Source of the DNA: Mucilaginibacter rivuli
GTDB taxonomy: Bacteria; Bacteroidota; Bacteroidia; Sphingobacteriales; Sphingobacteriaceae
Length of the DNA stretch: 64,000 bases
Assembly: GCF_019391655.1 (NCBI RefSeq)
Contig: NZ_JAHXPQ010000009.1
Location: 1 to 64,000 of the forward strand
Direction: 5' to 3'
Shown here in pieces: positions 16,894-26,900 of this stretch. The notes beneath the pieces were generated by a model. The model made no database searches and was not told the origin of the DNA. It saw only the letters and a program-made list of their open reading frames with translations. The position numbers were made by a program, and so were the translations under genes. The stretch's first letter is position 1; every line of letters starts with the position of its first letter.

Positions 16894-19800
16894 ATGAAAC
16901 AAAAATTACTTATTTTTTTATTAGTATGTTTTGGTGCATTTACAAGTGTGTATGCTCAAAACAGAAAAATTACCGGCAAGGTTACAGGTGCCGATGACGG
17001 ACTGCCTCTGCCTGGAGTATCCGTAAAAGTTCAAGGTGCTTCAACCGGTTCACAAACAGATGGTTCTGGTAACTTTTCAGTTGAAATGACACCAGGTTCA
17101 ACATCATTGTTATTCTCTTATATCGGTTATGGATCAAAAACTGTTGTTGTAGGCAGCAAAACAAGCCTCGCTGTAGTGCTTGAGCCACTGGCAAACCAAC
17201 TACAGGAAGTTGTTGTATCATCAGGTTTTGGTATTGTTCAGTCTAAAAAAGACGTTACCGGATCTACTGCAACCATTGGAGGTAAAGAGATAGAAGACCT
17301 GCCATTACAAAGTGTTGACAGGGCTTTGCAAGGTCGCATCCCGGGTGTGCAAGTTTCTTCTACCAGCGGTATACCAGGCTCGGCTATTGATGTTCGTGTA
17401 CGTGGCGCGGGATCGTTAAGTACCGCATCTGCGGCTAACAGCCCATTATATGTAATTGACAACGTTCAGGTAACATCGGGTGATCAAACAAGAGGTACCA
17501 CAAGCTCTAATGCGCTGGCATCTTTAAACCCTGATGATATTGAAAGCATTACAGTATTAAAGGATGCTTCTGCCGCTGCAATTTATGGTGCACAGGCTGC
17601 AAATGGTGTTGTGGTAATTACTACCAAACGTGGTAAAAACGGTGCAACTCAATTAAACGTAAGCTCATATATTGGGTATAATGATTTTCTTAAAAACCCG
17701 CAGCTTTTAACAGGGCCAGAATATGCTCAGTTATCTTTAGAGGCTTACGGTAACCGTTACGGATACACTTCAACACAATATACAAGTTATTATAATACCT
17801 ATGTTGCGCCTTACGGATCAGTAGCTAGTGTACCTACTTATGACTGGCTTAAAGCTGTATCACAAAAAGGCAGAACAACCAACTACGAGGGTAATGTACG
17901 TGGCGGTAATCAGAATACGCAATTTTATATCGGTGCAAATTATAACGCACAAGATGGACAGGTTATTGCAACTGATTTTAGCCGCGGAAGTTTAAAGATC
18001 AATTTAGATCACCAGCCAACCAAAAAATTGGAAATCAGTACATCTATCAATTTAGCAACTGTAAATCAGCGTACATTTTCAGGTGCTGGTGCATTTGCTA
18101 ACTTGAGTCGTATTGGTCAGTTGCAAGCACCAAACAATCCTATTTATAATGCCGATGGCAGCTATAACACCAACTTGCCGGGTGCTTACGATGGCTATAA
18201 TGTTGTACAATTGGCCGAGTTTAATAAAAATACAAACGTTACAAAACAATTTACCGGTAGCGGAGCGCTTAAATATTATATTTTACCTGAATTATCAATC
18301 AGGTCAAGTTTTGGCTTAGATTACTACCTGGGTAATGAAATTAACTATTTGGATCCTCGTTTTGGTGATGGCAAGGCATCAAATGGTGATGTTACTGCAT
18401 TTGAGAATCAAGTAACAAACTTCCAGAATGATGAAGTATTAACTTATACTAAAACTATAGCGAAAAACCATAATATAACTGCATTGGCCGGTTTTAACTA
18501 TAGAAGTGTTGTTACCACTACATTAACAGAAGAATCGCAAAACTTTCCTTTGTATTTGTTTACTCAAATATCAAGTGGTTCGGTTCCATTCTCAACTTTG
18601 CAAACATTTACCAACTACCGTACTGCCGGTTATTTTGGCAAATTAGATTATAACTACAAACAAAAGTATTACGCATCGGTTACAGCGCGTTATGATGGTT
18701 CATCACGTTTTGGTACTGATAATTCTTTTGGATGGTTTCCTGCAGCAGCGGTTTCTTACCGTATCAGCGAGGAGCCTTTCATGAAAAAATTTACCTTTTT
18801 GGATGATTTGAAAATACGTGCAAGTTATGGTATCACAGGTAACCAAGGTGCTTTAGGTAACTATGATTCTAAATCATTATATGTAAAAGCAGGTGATTAT
18901 TTAAATAATGGTCTATTATCAACCGGTTTGAATAATACCTTAGGTAACTCACAATTAAGGTGGGAAAAATCAGCCACAACAGATATTGCTGTAGAATTCT
19001 CATTATTTAATTCAAGGTTAGCCGGTTCAATAGGTATTTATCGTAAAGTTACAAATGACCAGTTAACTGCTGCTGCATTACCGTTAACATCGGGCTTCGC
19101 AACAATTACTCAGAATGCTGGTAAAATAAGCAACGAAGGGTACGAAATTCAAGTGAGCTCTATCAACTTTGCTTTAAAAAATGGCTTTAAATGGACAACA
19201 GATTTTAATCTTGCGTTTAACCGTAACAAGTTAGAAGAATTACCAAACGGACAAACAATTTTAGCCGGTGATTATACTTATACAGTAGGTTTACCTGTTG
19301 GCCAGTTTTATACTTACAACTCAGCAGGTGTTAACCCTGCCGATGGACGCGCCATGTTTTATGATGGTAACGGCAACATAACTTATACATTGAACGCCGC
19401 TACTGACCGCGCTTACTGGGGAGATAGAAACCCCCGTTTTGTAGGTGGTTTGGGTAATAACTTTTCTTACAAAGGTTTAACTTTAAGTGCTTTCTTCCAG
19501 TTTAGCTTAGGTAACTACGCATTAAACTCTGACAGGACATTCTTTGAAAGAAGTGGTTCAACAACTGATCGTAACCAATATGCTGATAACTTACGTCGCT
19601 GGACAACTCCTGGCCAGATCACTGATATCCCGAAACCATACTCTGGCGGTACGGTAATTGTAAGTGGTATTACTGCTTCATCGCAATATGCTACATCAAA
19701 CAGGTTTGTTGAAGATGCATCATACATCAGGCTGAAAAACATCACTTTAAGCTACGATCTTCCAAAATCGTTATTGAGCAAAGCTAAAATACGTAGTGTT

Positions 19801-19938
19801 AAAGTATACGCCCAGGGTGTTAACCTGGCTACAATAACAAAATACCGTGGTATAGATCCTGAAACACTATTGACAGGTGATTTTGGAACCTATCCTCAGT
19901 CTAAAAATTATACACTGGGTATTAATGTTGGATTTTAA
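16894..19938 (+). CDS. SusC/RagA-type TonB-dependent outer-membrane transporter
   Basis: 1014 aa. Signal peptide (to VYAQ), then a carboxypeptidase-regulatory-like domain (ITGKVTGADDGLPLPGVSVKVQG), then the plug with DVTGSTATIGGKEIEDLP, RALQGRIPGVQVSS, the VRVRGAGS box, PLYVIDNVQV and the VVITTKRG boundary, then a 22-strand barrel ending in an aromatic residue (INVGF). It imports oligosaccharides or peptides with its SusD lid. The SusD gene follows after 14 bases. No glycoside hydrolase or sensor is adjacent, so the substrate cannot be named. Confidence 0.93.
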   Translation: MKQKLLIFLLVCFGAFTSVYAQNRKITGKVTGADDGLPLPGVSVKVQGASTGSQTDGSGNFSVEMTPGSTSLLFSYIGYGSKTVVVGSKTSLAVVLEPLANQLQEVVVSSGFGIVQSKKDVTGSTATIGGKEIEDLPLQSVDRALQGRIPGVQVSSTSGIPGSAIDVRVRGAGSLSTASAANSPLYVIDNVQVTSGDQTRGTTSSNALASLNPDDIESITVLKDASAAAIYGAQAANGVVVITTKRGKNGATQLNVSSYIGYNDFLKNPQLLTGPEYAQLSLEAYGNRYGYTSTQYTSYYNTYVAPYGSVASVPTYDWLKAVSQKGRTTNYEGNVRGGNQNTQFYIGANYNAQDGQVIATDFSRGSLKINLDHQPTKKLEISTSINLATVNQRTFSGAGAFANLSRIGQLQAPNNPIYNADGSYNTNLPGAYDGYNVVQLAEFNKNTNVTKQFTGSGALKYYILPELSIRSSFGLDYYLGNEINYLDPRFGDGKASNGDVTAFENQVTNFQNDEVLTYTKTIAKNHNITALAGFNYRSVVTTTLTEESQNFPLYLFTQISSGSVPFSTLQTFTNYRTAGYFGKLDYNYKQKYYASVTARYDGSSRFGTDNSFGWFPAAAVSYRISEEPFMKKFTFLDDLKIRASYGITGNQGALGNYDSKSLYVKAGDYLNNGLLSTGLNNTLGNSQLRWEKSATTDIAVEFSLFNSRLAGSIGIYRKVTNDQLTAAALPLTSGFATITQNAGKISNEGYEIQVSSINFALKNGFKWTTDFNLAFNRNKLEELPNGQTILAGDYTYTVGLPVGQFYTYNSAGVNPADGRAMFYDGNGNITYTLNAATDRAYWGDRNPRFVGGLGNNFSYKGLTLSAFFQFSLGNYALNSDRTFFERSGSTTDRNQYADNLRRWTTPGQITDIPKPYSGGTVIVSGITASSQYATSNRFVEDASYIRLKNITLSYDLPKSLLSKAKIRSVKVYAQGVNLATITKYRGIDPETLLTGDFGTYPQSKNYTLGINVGF

Positions 19939-19952
19939 TTAAAAAAAGATAG

Positions 19953-21437
19953 ATGAAAAAAATATATATCATACCGATTCTGATAACAGGAATGTTAGCT
20001 TTCGGTTGCAAAAAAACGCTTGAAACCACGCCTAAAAACTCAGTTGCGGCCGAGAAAGTAGTAACACAAGGTGCAGGTGTTGAGGCTATGTTAAATAGCG
20101 CCTACGAAACCATGCAGTTGGCGGCATACTACGGTCGTGATTTATTTGTAGTGCCCGAAGTTTTATCGGATAACATGCGTATCGTAAACAGTAATTCAAA
20201 CCGTTTTGTTAGCGAATCCAATAACCTTAATTCTGCTGTTATTAACATCTGGCAAAACGCATATTTGATTATAAATAAATGTAATGGTACATTAAAATAT
20301 GCTGATCTGGTTACAGATCTGTCTGACGCGAGGAAAAAGCAAATAAAAGGCGAAGCATATTTTTTACGTGCTATGGCTTATTTTGATTTGGTGAAAACCT
20401 ACTCATATAATCCGCGCTTTGTTGTGGCCGGTCAGGATAAAGGCGGTGTTCCAATCATGTTAAATTATGTACAAAGTTACCCTGATGACATTAAATACCC
20501 TGTAAGAGCAACAACTGTTGCAGTGTACGATCAGGTGAAAAGTGATTTGAATGCCGCTATAGGTTTATTCCCTGCAACATCTATTGATGGGGTTAAACGT
20601 GGTAACAAGGCTGCCGCTTACGCTTTACTTTCGCGTGTTAACCTTTACTTGGGCGAATGGCAAGCTTGTATGGATAATGCAACAAATGCTTTATCTTCTG
20701 GTGTTGGAACATTTGTAGATGCCGGCCTTGCTGCCACTACGCAACAAAAATCAGATGCTTACAAATCAATCTGGTACTCTGGTACAGCGGTTTCTCCTGA
20801 GTCTTTATTTGAATTAAACTACGAAGCCACTGAAACCTTAGGTTCTGATGGTTTAAGTTCAATTTATACACGTAGTACGTTTGGTGGCATACCATCAACA
20901 GGTGGTGCTGGCTATGGCGATGCTGCTCCGCAGGCAAACCTTCTTGCTGCTTATGAAGCAGGTGATGTTAGAAAAGATTTACTTTTTGCTATTACAAAAG
21001 GATCTGAAGCTATTTTTTGGAATCAAAAATATCCTGCTCAAAAAGCGGCATCTGTTGATAACAATAAGCTTTTGCGCGTGTCGGAATTGTATTTGAACAG
21101 GGCTGAAGCGGGTGTTCAATTAGGTACTGCCGCATCAATATTAATAGCTCAAGGCGATTTGAATAAAATTCGCCAGCGTGCAAACCTGCCAATAGTACCG
21201 GCTACTTTTACAAGTGTTTTTAACGAAAGACGCATTGAGTTAGCTTATGAAGGACAGCGCTGGTTCGATCTGTTGCGTACAGGTTCTGCTATCAATAAAT
21301 CAACAACAACTTTGCCTGCTAATGCAACCCCAACATCGACTATTCCATACACTGATTACAGGTTATTATCTAAAATACCTACAACAGAGGTAACAAATAA
21401 CCCGAATCTTGGCGGAAACAATTTTGGTTACAACTAA
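19953..21437 (+). CDS. SusD/RagB-family surface lipoprotein
   Basis: 494 aa. Signal peptide II with lipobox ending LAFGC (Cys at residue 19). The TPR-like helices of the family follow (GEAYFLRAMAYFDLVKTYSYNP, AAAYALLSRVNLYLGEW). The C-terminal ERRIELAYEGQRWFDLLRTG is the diagnostic SusD/RagB signature. It forms the substrate-capturing lid on the SusC-type transporter encoded just upstream. Confidence 0.93.
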   Translation: MKKIYIIPILITGMLAFGCKKTLETTPKNSVAAEKVVTQGAGVEAMLNSAYETMQLAAYYGRDLFVVPEVLSDNMRIVNSNSNRFVSESNNLNSAVINIWQNAYLIINKCNGTLKYADLVTDLSDARKKQIKGEAYFLRAMAYFDLVKTYSYNPRFVVAGQDKGGVPIMLNYVQSYPDDIKYPVRATTVAVYDQVKSDLNAAIGLFPATSIDGVKRGNKAAAYALLSRVNLYLGEWQACMDNATNALSSGVGTFVDAGLAATTQQKSDAYKSIWYSGTAVSPESLFELNYEATETLGSDGLSSIYTRSTFGGIPSTGGAGYGDAAPQANLLAAYEAGDVRKDLLFAITKGSEAIFWNQKYPAQKAASVDNNKLLRVSELYLNRAEAGVQLGTAASILIAQGDLNKIRQRANLPIVPATFTSVFNERRIELAYEGQRWFDLLRTGSAINKSTTTLPANATPTSTIPYTDYRLLSKIPTTEVTNNPNLGGNNFGYN

Positions 21438-21447
21438 AACAAATACG

Positions 21448-21894
21448 ATGAAAAAGATAAAATATATATACATAGTAGCGGTGCTATTTAGCATAGCGAA
21501 TGTTTTTACCGGTTGTATGAAAGACCGTGCAAACCTTTACACGGGTCCAACTGTAGTTGAGTTTTCACCTATTACGGGTTCTGTTAAAAAGAGTGTTACA
21601 ACAGGATCGGCTGTATTGGTACAGTTGGTAGGCCCACAGGTATCTACACCTACTGAGGTTAACTATGAAATTGCCACTACAAGCACAGGTGTTATGGGAA
21701 CAGATTATTCAATTAGCGGAACAGTGGGTAAAGCTACTATCCCGGCTAACTCAAGCTCTGCAACCATTACAATTACGCCTTTGGCTACATTCCCGGCAAC
21801 GGGTAGCAAAACCGTAGTTTTAACTTTGCTTGGTAATAGTAGTGTACCGGCAAATCCAAACTATAAAACTTTTACGCTAACTATAACTCAGTAA
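21448..21894 (+). CDS. Small surface lipoprotein with a Calx-beta-like domain, third gene of the SusCD operon
   Basis: 148 aa. I start at ATG 21448 because it opens a lipoprotein signal (MKKIKYIYIVAVLF...VFTGC), 10 bases after the SusD stop; the open frame extends upstream into SusD. The mature part is a single beta-sandwich-like domain (VEFSPITGSVKKSVTTG, DYSISGTVGKATIPANSSSATITITPL, VVLTLLGN) resembling Calx-beta/DUF4843-type modules of SusE-like accessory lipoproteins. It probably binds ligand at the surface with the SusD protein. Confidence 0.75.
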   Translation: MKKIKYIYIVAVLFSIANVFTGCMKDRANLYTGPTVVEFSPITGSVKKSVTTGSAVLVQLVGPQVSTPTEVNYEIATTSTGVMGTDYSISGTVGKATIPANSSSATITITPLATFPATGSKTVVLTLLGNSSVPANPNYKTFTLTITQ

Positions 21895-21914
21895 GCTACA
21901 AATTGTAAAATAGT

Positions 21915-21950
21915 AAAGCCGTATCATTTAATAATGATACGGCTTTTTTT
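21915..21950 (+). terminator. Rho-independent terminator of the SusCD operon
   Basis: Perfect 14-bp stem (21915-21928 with 21933-21946, loop TAAT) made of AAAGCCGTATCATT and its complement, followed by a T-rich tract to 21950. It is 20 bases after the last gene of the triad. Confidence 0.92.
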
Positions 21951-22038
21951 ATTGATCGGTGGTATGAGGGAAATGTAATTGGCAGCTACTAAAAAGTGAA
22001 AAGCCAACTGCTTTGTGTAATTGAAAATGCTAAACCGG

Positions 22039-22899
22039 TTAAGCCGCTAACTTTCTGAATTTCATTGGGGTTGTTTTGTACTTGTTTTTAAACAGCCTGA
22101 TAAATGAACTTGGACATTCAAATCCTACCATACAAACAATGTCGTTTATGGAGTACTCCGTACCGCGTAACAATAATTGAGCACGTTGCAAACGTAATTG
22201 CGTTAAAAACTGGTGCGGCGATGAGTTGAACGCTTGTTTAAATGTACGTAATAAATGGTTTACTGATAAGCATGAATGCTGGGCCAGATCTTCAAGTAAT
22301 ACATTTTTATTATAATTTGTATACATGTACTCTTTGGCCGAGTTTAAACGCCTCATTATTTCAACACGTGTTTTTTTATTGGTGAATGCTAATTTTTCTG
22401 ATTTATTAAAAATTTCACTCTGGTAAATACGGTGATAATTTATCAGCGAGTGGTGCAGGTACTCGTTAATAAGCAACTCATCCTGTAAGCCACGTTCTAT
22501 ATTGTTTTTTAAATGAGTTATGTTAAATTTCATATCACCTTTAAAAGGGTATATAGTTTCATTAAAATCGGTTTGCAGCGCCACGGGGTTATCTAGCAAA
22601 CTGCTATCGGTATTGGCATAAGCATTATTAAAGTCATTCAAAAAATTCTGATCATATGCGATCGAGAAAACTTCTACAGGAGTTTGGCTATCTATTTTGC
22701 TTGTGTATTGTGTGCCTTTATTCAGTATCAAAAATGAATCGGGATAAATGGATAGCTCACGCCTGCCCAGCCGGTACACTTCGTTTCCGCTTAGTGCAAA
22801 CTTAAGCGTAAAATCATCAGTACACTGTATCTGATAACGATGCTCCCTGGTTTCGCATAATATTTTATTGTTGTTGGTTAATGTTTTACTGTAATCCAT
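22039..22899 (-). CDS. AraC-family transcriptional regulator
   Basis: 286 aa. The N-terminal ~165 residues look like a cupin-type sensing domain with GRRELSIYPDSFLILNKGTQY. The C-terminal ~100 residues form the double helix-turn-helix: NVLLEDLAQHSCLSVNHLLRTFKQAF, and SINDIVCMVGFECPSSFIRLFKNKY with TTPMKFRK. It follows the VOC gene by 9 bases, so the two are one operon, convergent to the SusCD triad. Control of either neighbour is plausible but unproven. Confidence 0.9.
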   Translation of the reverse strand: MDYSKTLTNNNKILCETREHRYQIQCTDDFTLKFALSGNEVYRLGRRELSIYPDSFLILNKGTQYTSKIDSQTPVEVFSIAYDQNFLNDFNNAYANTDSSLLDNPVALQTDFNETIYPFKGDMKFNITHLKNNIERGLQDELLINEYLHHSLINYHRIYQSEIFNKSEKLAFTNKKTRVEIMRRLNSAKEYMYTNYNKNVLLEDLAQHSCLSVNHLLRTFKQAFNSSPHQFLTQLRLQRAQLLLRGTEYSINDIVCMVGFECPSSFIRLFKNKYKTTPMKFRKLAA

Positions 22900-22908
22900 A
22901 ATTTAAAA

Positions 22909-23268
22909 TTATAGGTCGTTATAGTTTCTTTCTTCCAATAACACATATTCGTTACCGTAGTCATCATTAAATTCTGCCGCAAGTCCTATTGGCAAATATT
23001 GCGGGGGGGTATTGAAAGCTATACCTGTGCTCTTTAAATTGTGATAATCTTTAAGGCAATCATCGCTGTTAAATATTACACGTGTTTTGGCCCCACTGTT
23101 GGTTTCGTCAACGGTAAGAGCAAGGCATATACCGTTAATTTGCATAAGCTGATATGCTGTGTTATTCAGTATCATTATATCCATTGTGGTGCAACCAAGT
23201 TTGTTTTTAAAAAAACTAACCCCGTCTTCAATGTTTTTAACAAAAACAGGGATGTATTTTATCGTCAT
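22909..23268 (-). CDS. VOC-fold (glyoxalase/bleomycin-resistance type) protein
   Basis: 119 aa, a single vicinal-oxygen-chelate module: IKYIPVFVKNIEDGVSFFKNKLGCTT at the start and GLAAEFNDDYGNEYVLLEE at the end, the usual first and last strands, the latter with the Glu metal ligand. The first-strand metal position is not an obvious His, so it may not be catalytic. It is co-transcribed with the AraC gene and might bind the same small ligand (inference). Confidence 0.78.
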   Translation of the reverse strand: MTIKYIPVFVKNIEDGVSFFKNKLGCTTMDIMILNNTAYQLMQINGICLALTVDETNSGAKTRVIFNSDDCLKDYHNLKSTGIAFNTPPQYLPIGLAAEFNDDYGNEYVLLEERNYNDL

Positions 23269-23357
23269 ACGTGCAGTATTACAAATATTTATACTTTACA
23301 AAATTAAAAATGAATCGGTAATTGGTCAGTTTTTTACGTTGGGAGTGAGTAAGGCTT

Positions 23358-23383
23358 GGCAAGTACCTTTACTTGTACTTGCC
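23358..23383. promoter_or_regulatory. Inverted repeat upstream of the VOC-AraC operon
   Basis: Perfect 9-bp arms GGCAAGTAC / GTACTTGCC with an 8-base spacer, about 90 bases upstream of the VOC start codon. It is placed and sized like a regulator binding site. No T-run. The rest of 23269-23925 contains no gene; a second small hairpin (GCTGTATG/CATACAGC) is at 23693-23710. Confidence 0.45.
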
Positions 23384-23839
23384 ATTATAAGTATCAAAGT
23401 TAAATTATTTTTTAAATCCCTCCCAACTCATGAGGTTTTAATTATTAGACACCTAATAAATTAAACTGTTACACAAAACAGTAAAAAAATTAATAGGATT
23501 TAACAACCGTTGCTTTTGTAAATTATTATTAATGCTGAAGTTTTAAAAAAAAAGCATTGTAGTTTGTTAATTATCAGGCAACTATTTTTGCAAAAATAAT
23601 TTATTTTAATTAGTTTGCAAGGCATTTTACTTCTTGGTTAAAGTGTATTTGACACCCTGTTTTTGAATGTTATTGCCCCGATCGTGTAAATGGCTGTATG
23701 CTCATACAGCTGCCTTATTGGGTATTGCAAATGGTTTCAAAAAAAATGTTTGGTTTTAAATGACAACCAGGTTGTAGTGTAGTGCGCTGATCATAATTCA
23801 GATATTTTTTGTGTGCATAGCGTTTCGTTGTTGTAAGAA

Positions 23840-23854
23840 TTAACATTGTGTTAA
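23840..23854. promoter_or_regulatory. Palindrome TTAACA-N3-TGTTAA upstream of cassette 1
   Basis: The spacer is TTG. Its centre is about 33 bases upstream of the candidate -7 box at 23877, that is near -40, the usual place for an activator that touches the polymerase. The same arms with a 2-base spacer occur upstream of the other two adhesin cassettes. Confidence 0.55.
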
Positions 23855-23876
23855 TATGCGGGGCCTTGTCGCGCTG

Positions 23877-23884
23877 TATATTTG
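23877..23884 (+). promoter_or_regulatory. Bacteroidota -7 box (TATATTTG) for the giant adhesin gene
   Basis: Exact match to TAnnTTTG, 41 bases upstream of the start codon. No clear -33 TTTG at the usual distance; the palindrome at 23840 lies there instead, which would suit an activated promoter. Confidence 0.45.
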
Positions 23885-23925
23885 CTCCCCCTGTATTGAT
23901 TAAATTATTGATTAACTGATAGTAC

Positions 23926-26900
23926 ATGAAAAAACTTTTACTCCCGCTCATTCTTTGTATTGCATTTATTTTACCGGCAACGGTATGGGCCGCCGCGCCA
24001 ACCGTACAGGCATCTAACCTTGTTTTTACAAACCTTACTTCAACAAGCGCTACGCTAAGCTGGACCAATGGTAACGGCACGGCACGTGTTGTATTTTTAA
24101 AAGCCACAAGTACTACCACTATTCAGGCACCGGCGGCAAATACTACTTATAACCCCAATACAGCTTACGGGTCGGGTAGCCAGATAAGTACTTCAGGTTT
24201 TTATTGTGTTTATAATGGTGCCGGGTCATCGGTTAACATAACAGGCCTGGCATCCAATGTAACGTACACAGCCGAAGTAATTGAGTATAATGGTATTGCC
24301 GGGGCCGAAACTTATCTTACTACCGGTGCACCTGTGGCCAATCCACTTGTGATGGCAACGAATACGATGCTTGCCTGGGATTTTATTAACCAGGCGGGTA
24401 CGCAAACATCTAATACCCCCACATCGGTTGCTGCTAATTTAAACAGCGCGGTAACTATTTCGCGTGGTTCGCTTAATGTAGGAAGTGTCACAGGGAGTAC
24501 TTTTAATGCAACTAATTTTACAGCAAACGGCGACTCTACAGATGCAGTTGCAGTAAATAAATATCTCCAGTTTACTGTAAACGCGTCATCGGGCTATAAC
24601 GTAAATTTGAACTCAATTGATGTGAACTTTAGGAAATCAGCTACAGGGCCATCAAGTTTTATCTGGAAATACAGCCTTGATGGTTTTGCTACAACAGGGG
24701 TTACTATCGGTAATATTTTTACTTTTTCTACGGGTGTTGCAAACACTGGTACTGCTCAAACACAGATACCTCTATCCACAATAACTGCGCTACAAAATGT
24801 AGCCTCAGGTAAAACCATTACTTTCCGCTTATATTGCTGGGGAGCTACGGGCACCGGCGGAACTTTTGGATTTGGTAACGTAACAGGTAATGACCTTGCC
24901 GTGGGGGGTACGGTAACGGCGTCTGCTGCACCGGTTAATACGTCAACTTATCCTAAAGTGAGCAATCCCCTTAGTTCATCGCTCGATCTGACAAGCAACC
25001 TGAATATCCCGGGGAAAACATATTATGTAGCCATCCCAACTACGGGGGGTACTGCGCCAACAACCGTTGCGCAGGTTTTAGCCGGGCAAGACGGGAACAA
25101 CAACCCGGCTGCTGCATCAGGTTCGTTTGTTGTGCGCTATGCATCTACTGATGCAACAAAAACTATAACAGGTTTAACCCCATCAACAGCTTACACCATA
25201 TACACCGTTTCGCAGGATCAGTCAATTACTCCGATCAACCAGTCGGCTATTTCATCAGCTACAGGTACAACTGCCGCGGGTTTATCATCAAATGCCGACC
25301 TGTCTTCACTATCGGTTAGTGGCGGCTTCAGCTTATCACCAACATTTGCGGCAGGAACTACAAGTTATACAGTATTGACACCGTTAAACACCTCAAGTAT
25401 TACAGTTACGCCAACGGTGGCCGATGCAAATGCCACGGTTAAAGTAAATACAGTAGCCGTAACCAGCGGGGCAGCTTCGGGTAATATATCACTTAGTGCA
25501 GGGGCTAATAGCATAAGCGTTGTAGTAACTGCCCAGGATGCTTCTACAAAAACATATACCATAAACGTAACCGTAGCTAACGCACCAACGGCGGTTACAG
25601 CCGCCGCAAGTAGTATTGGTACAACATCAGCCACGTTGAACGGTACCATTAACGACAATGGAGCCAGTACAACGGTTACCTTCGAGACCAGCTCGGTAAG
25701 TGCGGCTACAGTAAGCAGCGGCAGCGGTACATCGGCCGGAGCGACAACCAACGCGACAGTAGCTGCCAATACCGGTAGCGTTACCGCCACATACAGCTTT
25801 ACCGGCTTAACCGCGGGTACTACTTATTATTATAGGGTGAAGGGCATAAATGCCGCAGGATCAACTGCCGATGCCGGTCTTAGCTTTACCACCTTGCCGG
25901 TAGCGCCAACGTTAACGGGCGTAGCAGGTGTTAACGCAACAAGCTTCAATGTAGATTGGACGGCAGGATCAGGCGCTGCAAGTTATACTTATGATGTGGC
26001 TACCGATGCCGGATTCAATTCAATTGTATCTGGCTACGGCAGTGTTTCTACTACATCAACCAATGCCACAATAACAGGGTTAACTACCGGTACTACCTAT
26101 TATTTTAGGGTGAAAGCAGTTAGTGCCGGAGCGGCAAGCAGCAGTGCATCCGTAAGTACATCTACAGCAACACTTGCAGCAACAAACTTTACGGCAAATT
26201 ATGATTTTGCTTCAGCATCGGGCGTATCGCCCGACCCTACACAGGTTCCATTAGTTGATAATGTAACTTTGGGATCATTTGCCATAACCGGGGCGGCAGC
26301 TACAAGTGCTGCAGGCCGTTTTAATGCTAATACCTGGACAACTGCTACAAGCATCGATCTTACCAAATACTTTTCTGTTACCGTAACACCGGCATCTAAC
26401 TACAACTTATCGCTAACAGGCCTTTCATTTACCGTACAGCGTTCAAGCGCATCGGGACCGGGGCAATACAGTGTGCGCAGCGATGCGGGTGGCGATAATT
26501 TTGCAACCGACCTGACAGCTAACAGCTCCAATGGTGTGATAACCACATCGGGCGGCATATTTACCAATACCAATACCAGCTCTGCCTCCCAGTCGGGCAG
26601 CAGCGTAACATTGGGTAGTAATTTTACCAATTTAACCGGCGCGGTTACTTTCCGCATATACGGTTTTTCGGCAGGCAACGCTTCTTCGGGTACGTTTAGT
26701 TTAGATGATGTTAAGTTTACAGGTACAGTGGTTTCAACTGCTACCCCAAGTATATCATCAACAGGTACTTTATCTGCTTTAAGCACTACATACGGTACTG
26801 CATCAGCCTCGGGCACATTCAATGTATCGGGTACAAACATGACGGCGGGTATCCTGGTCACTCCGCCAACGGGCTTCGAGGTTAGTGCGGATAATACTAC

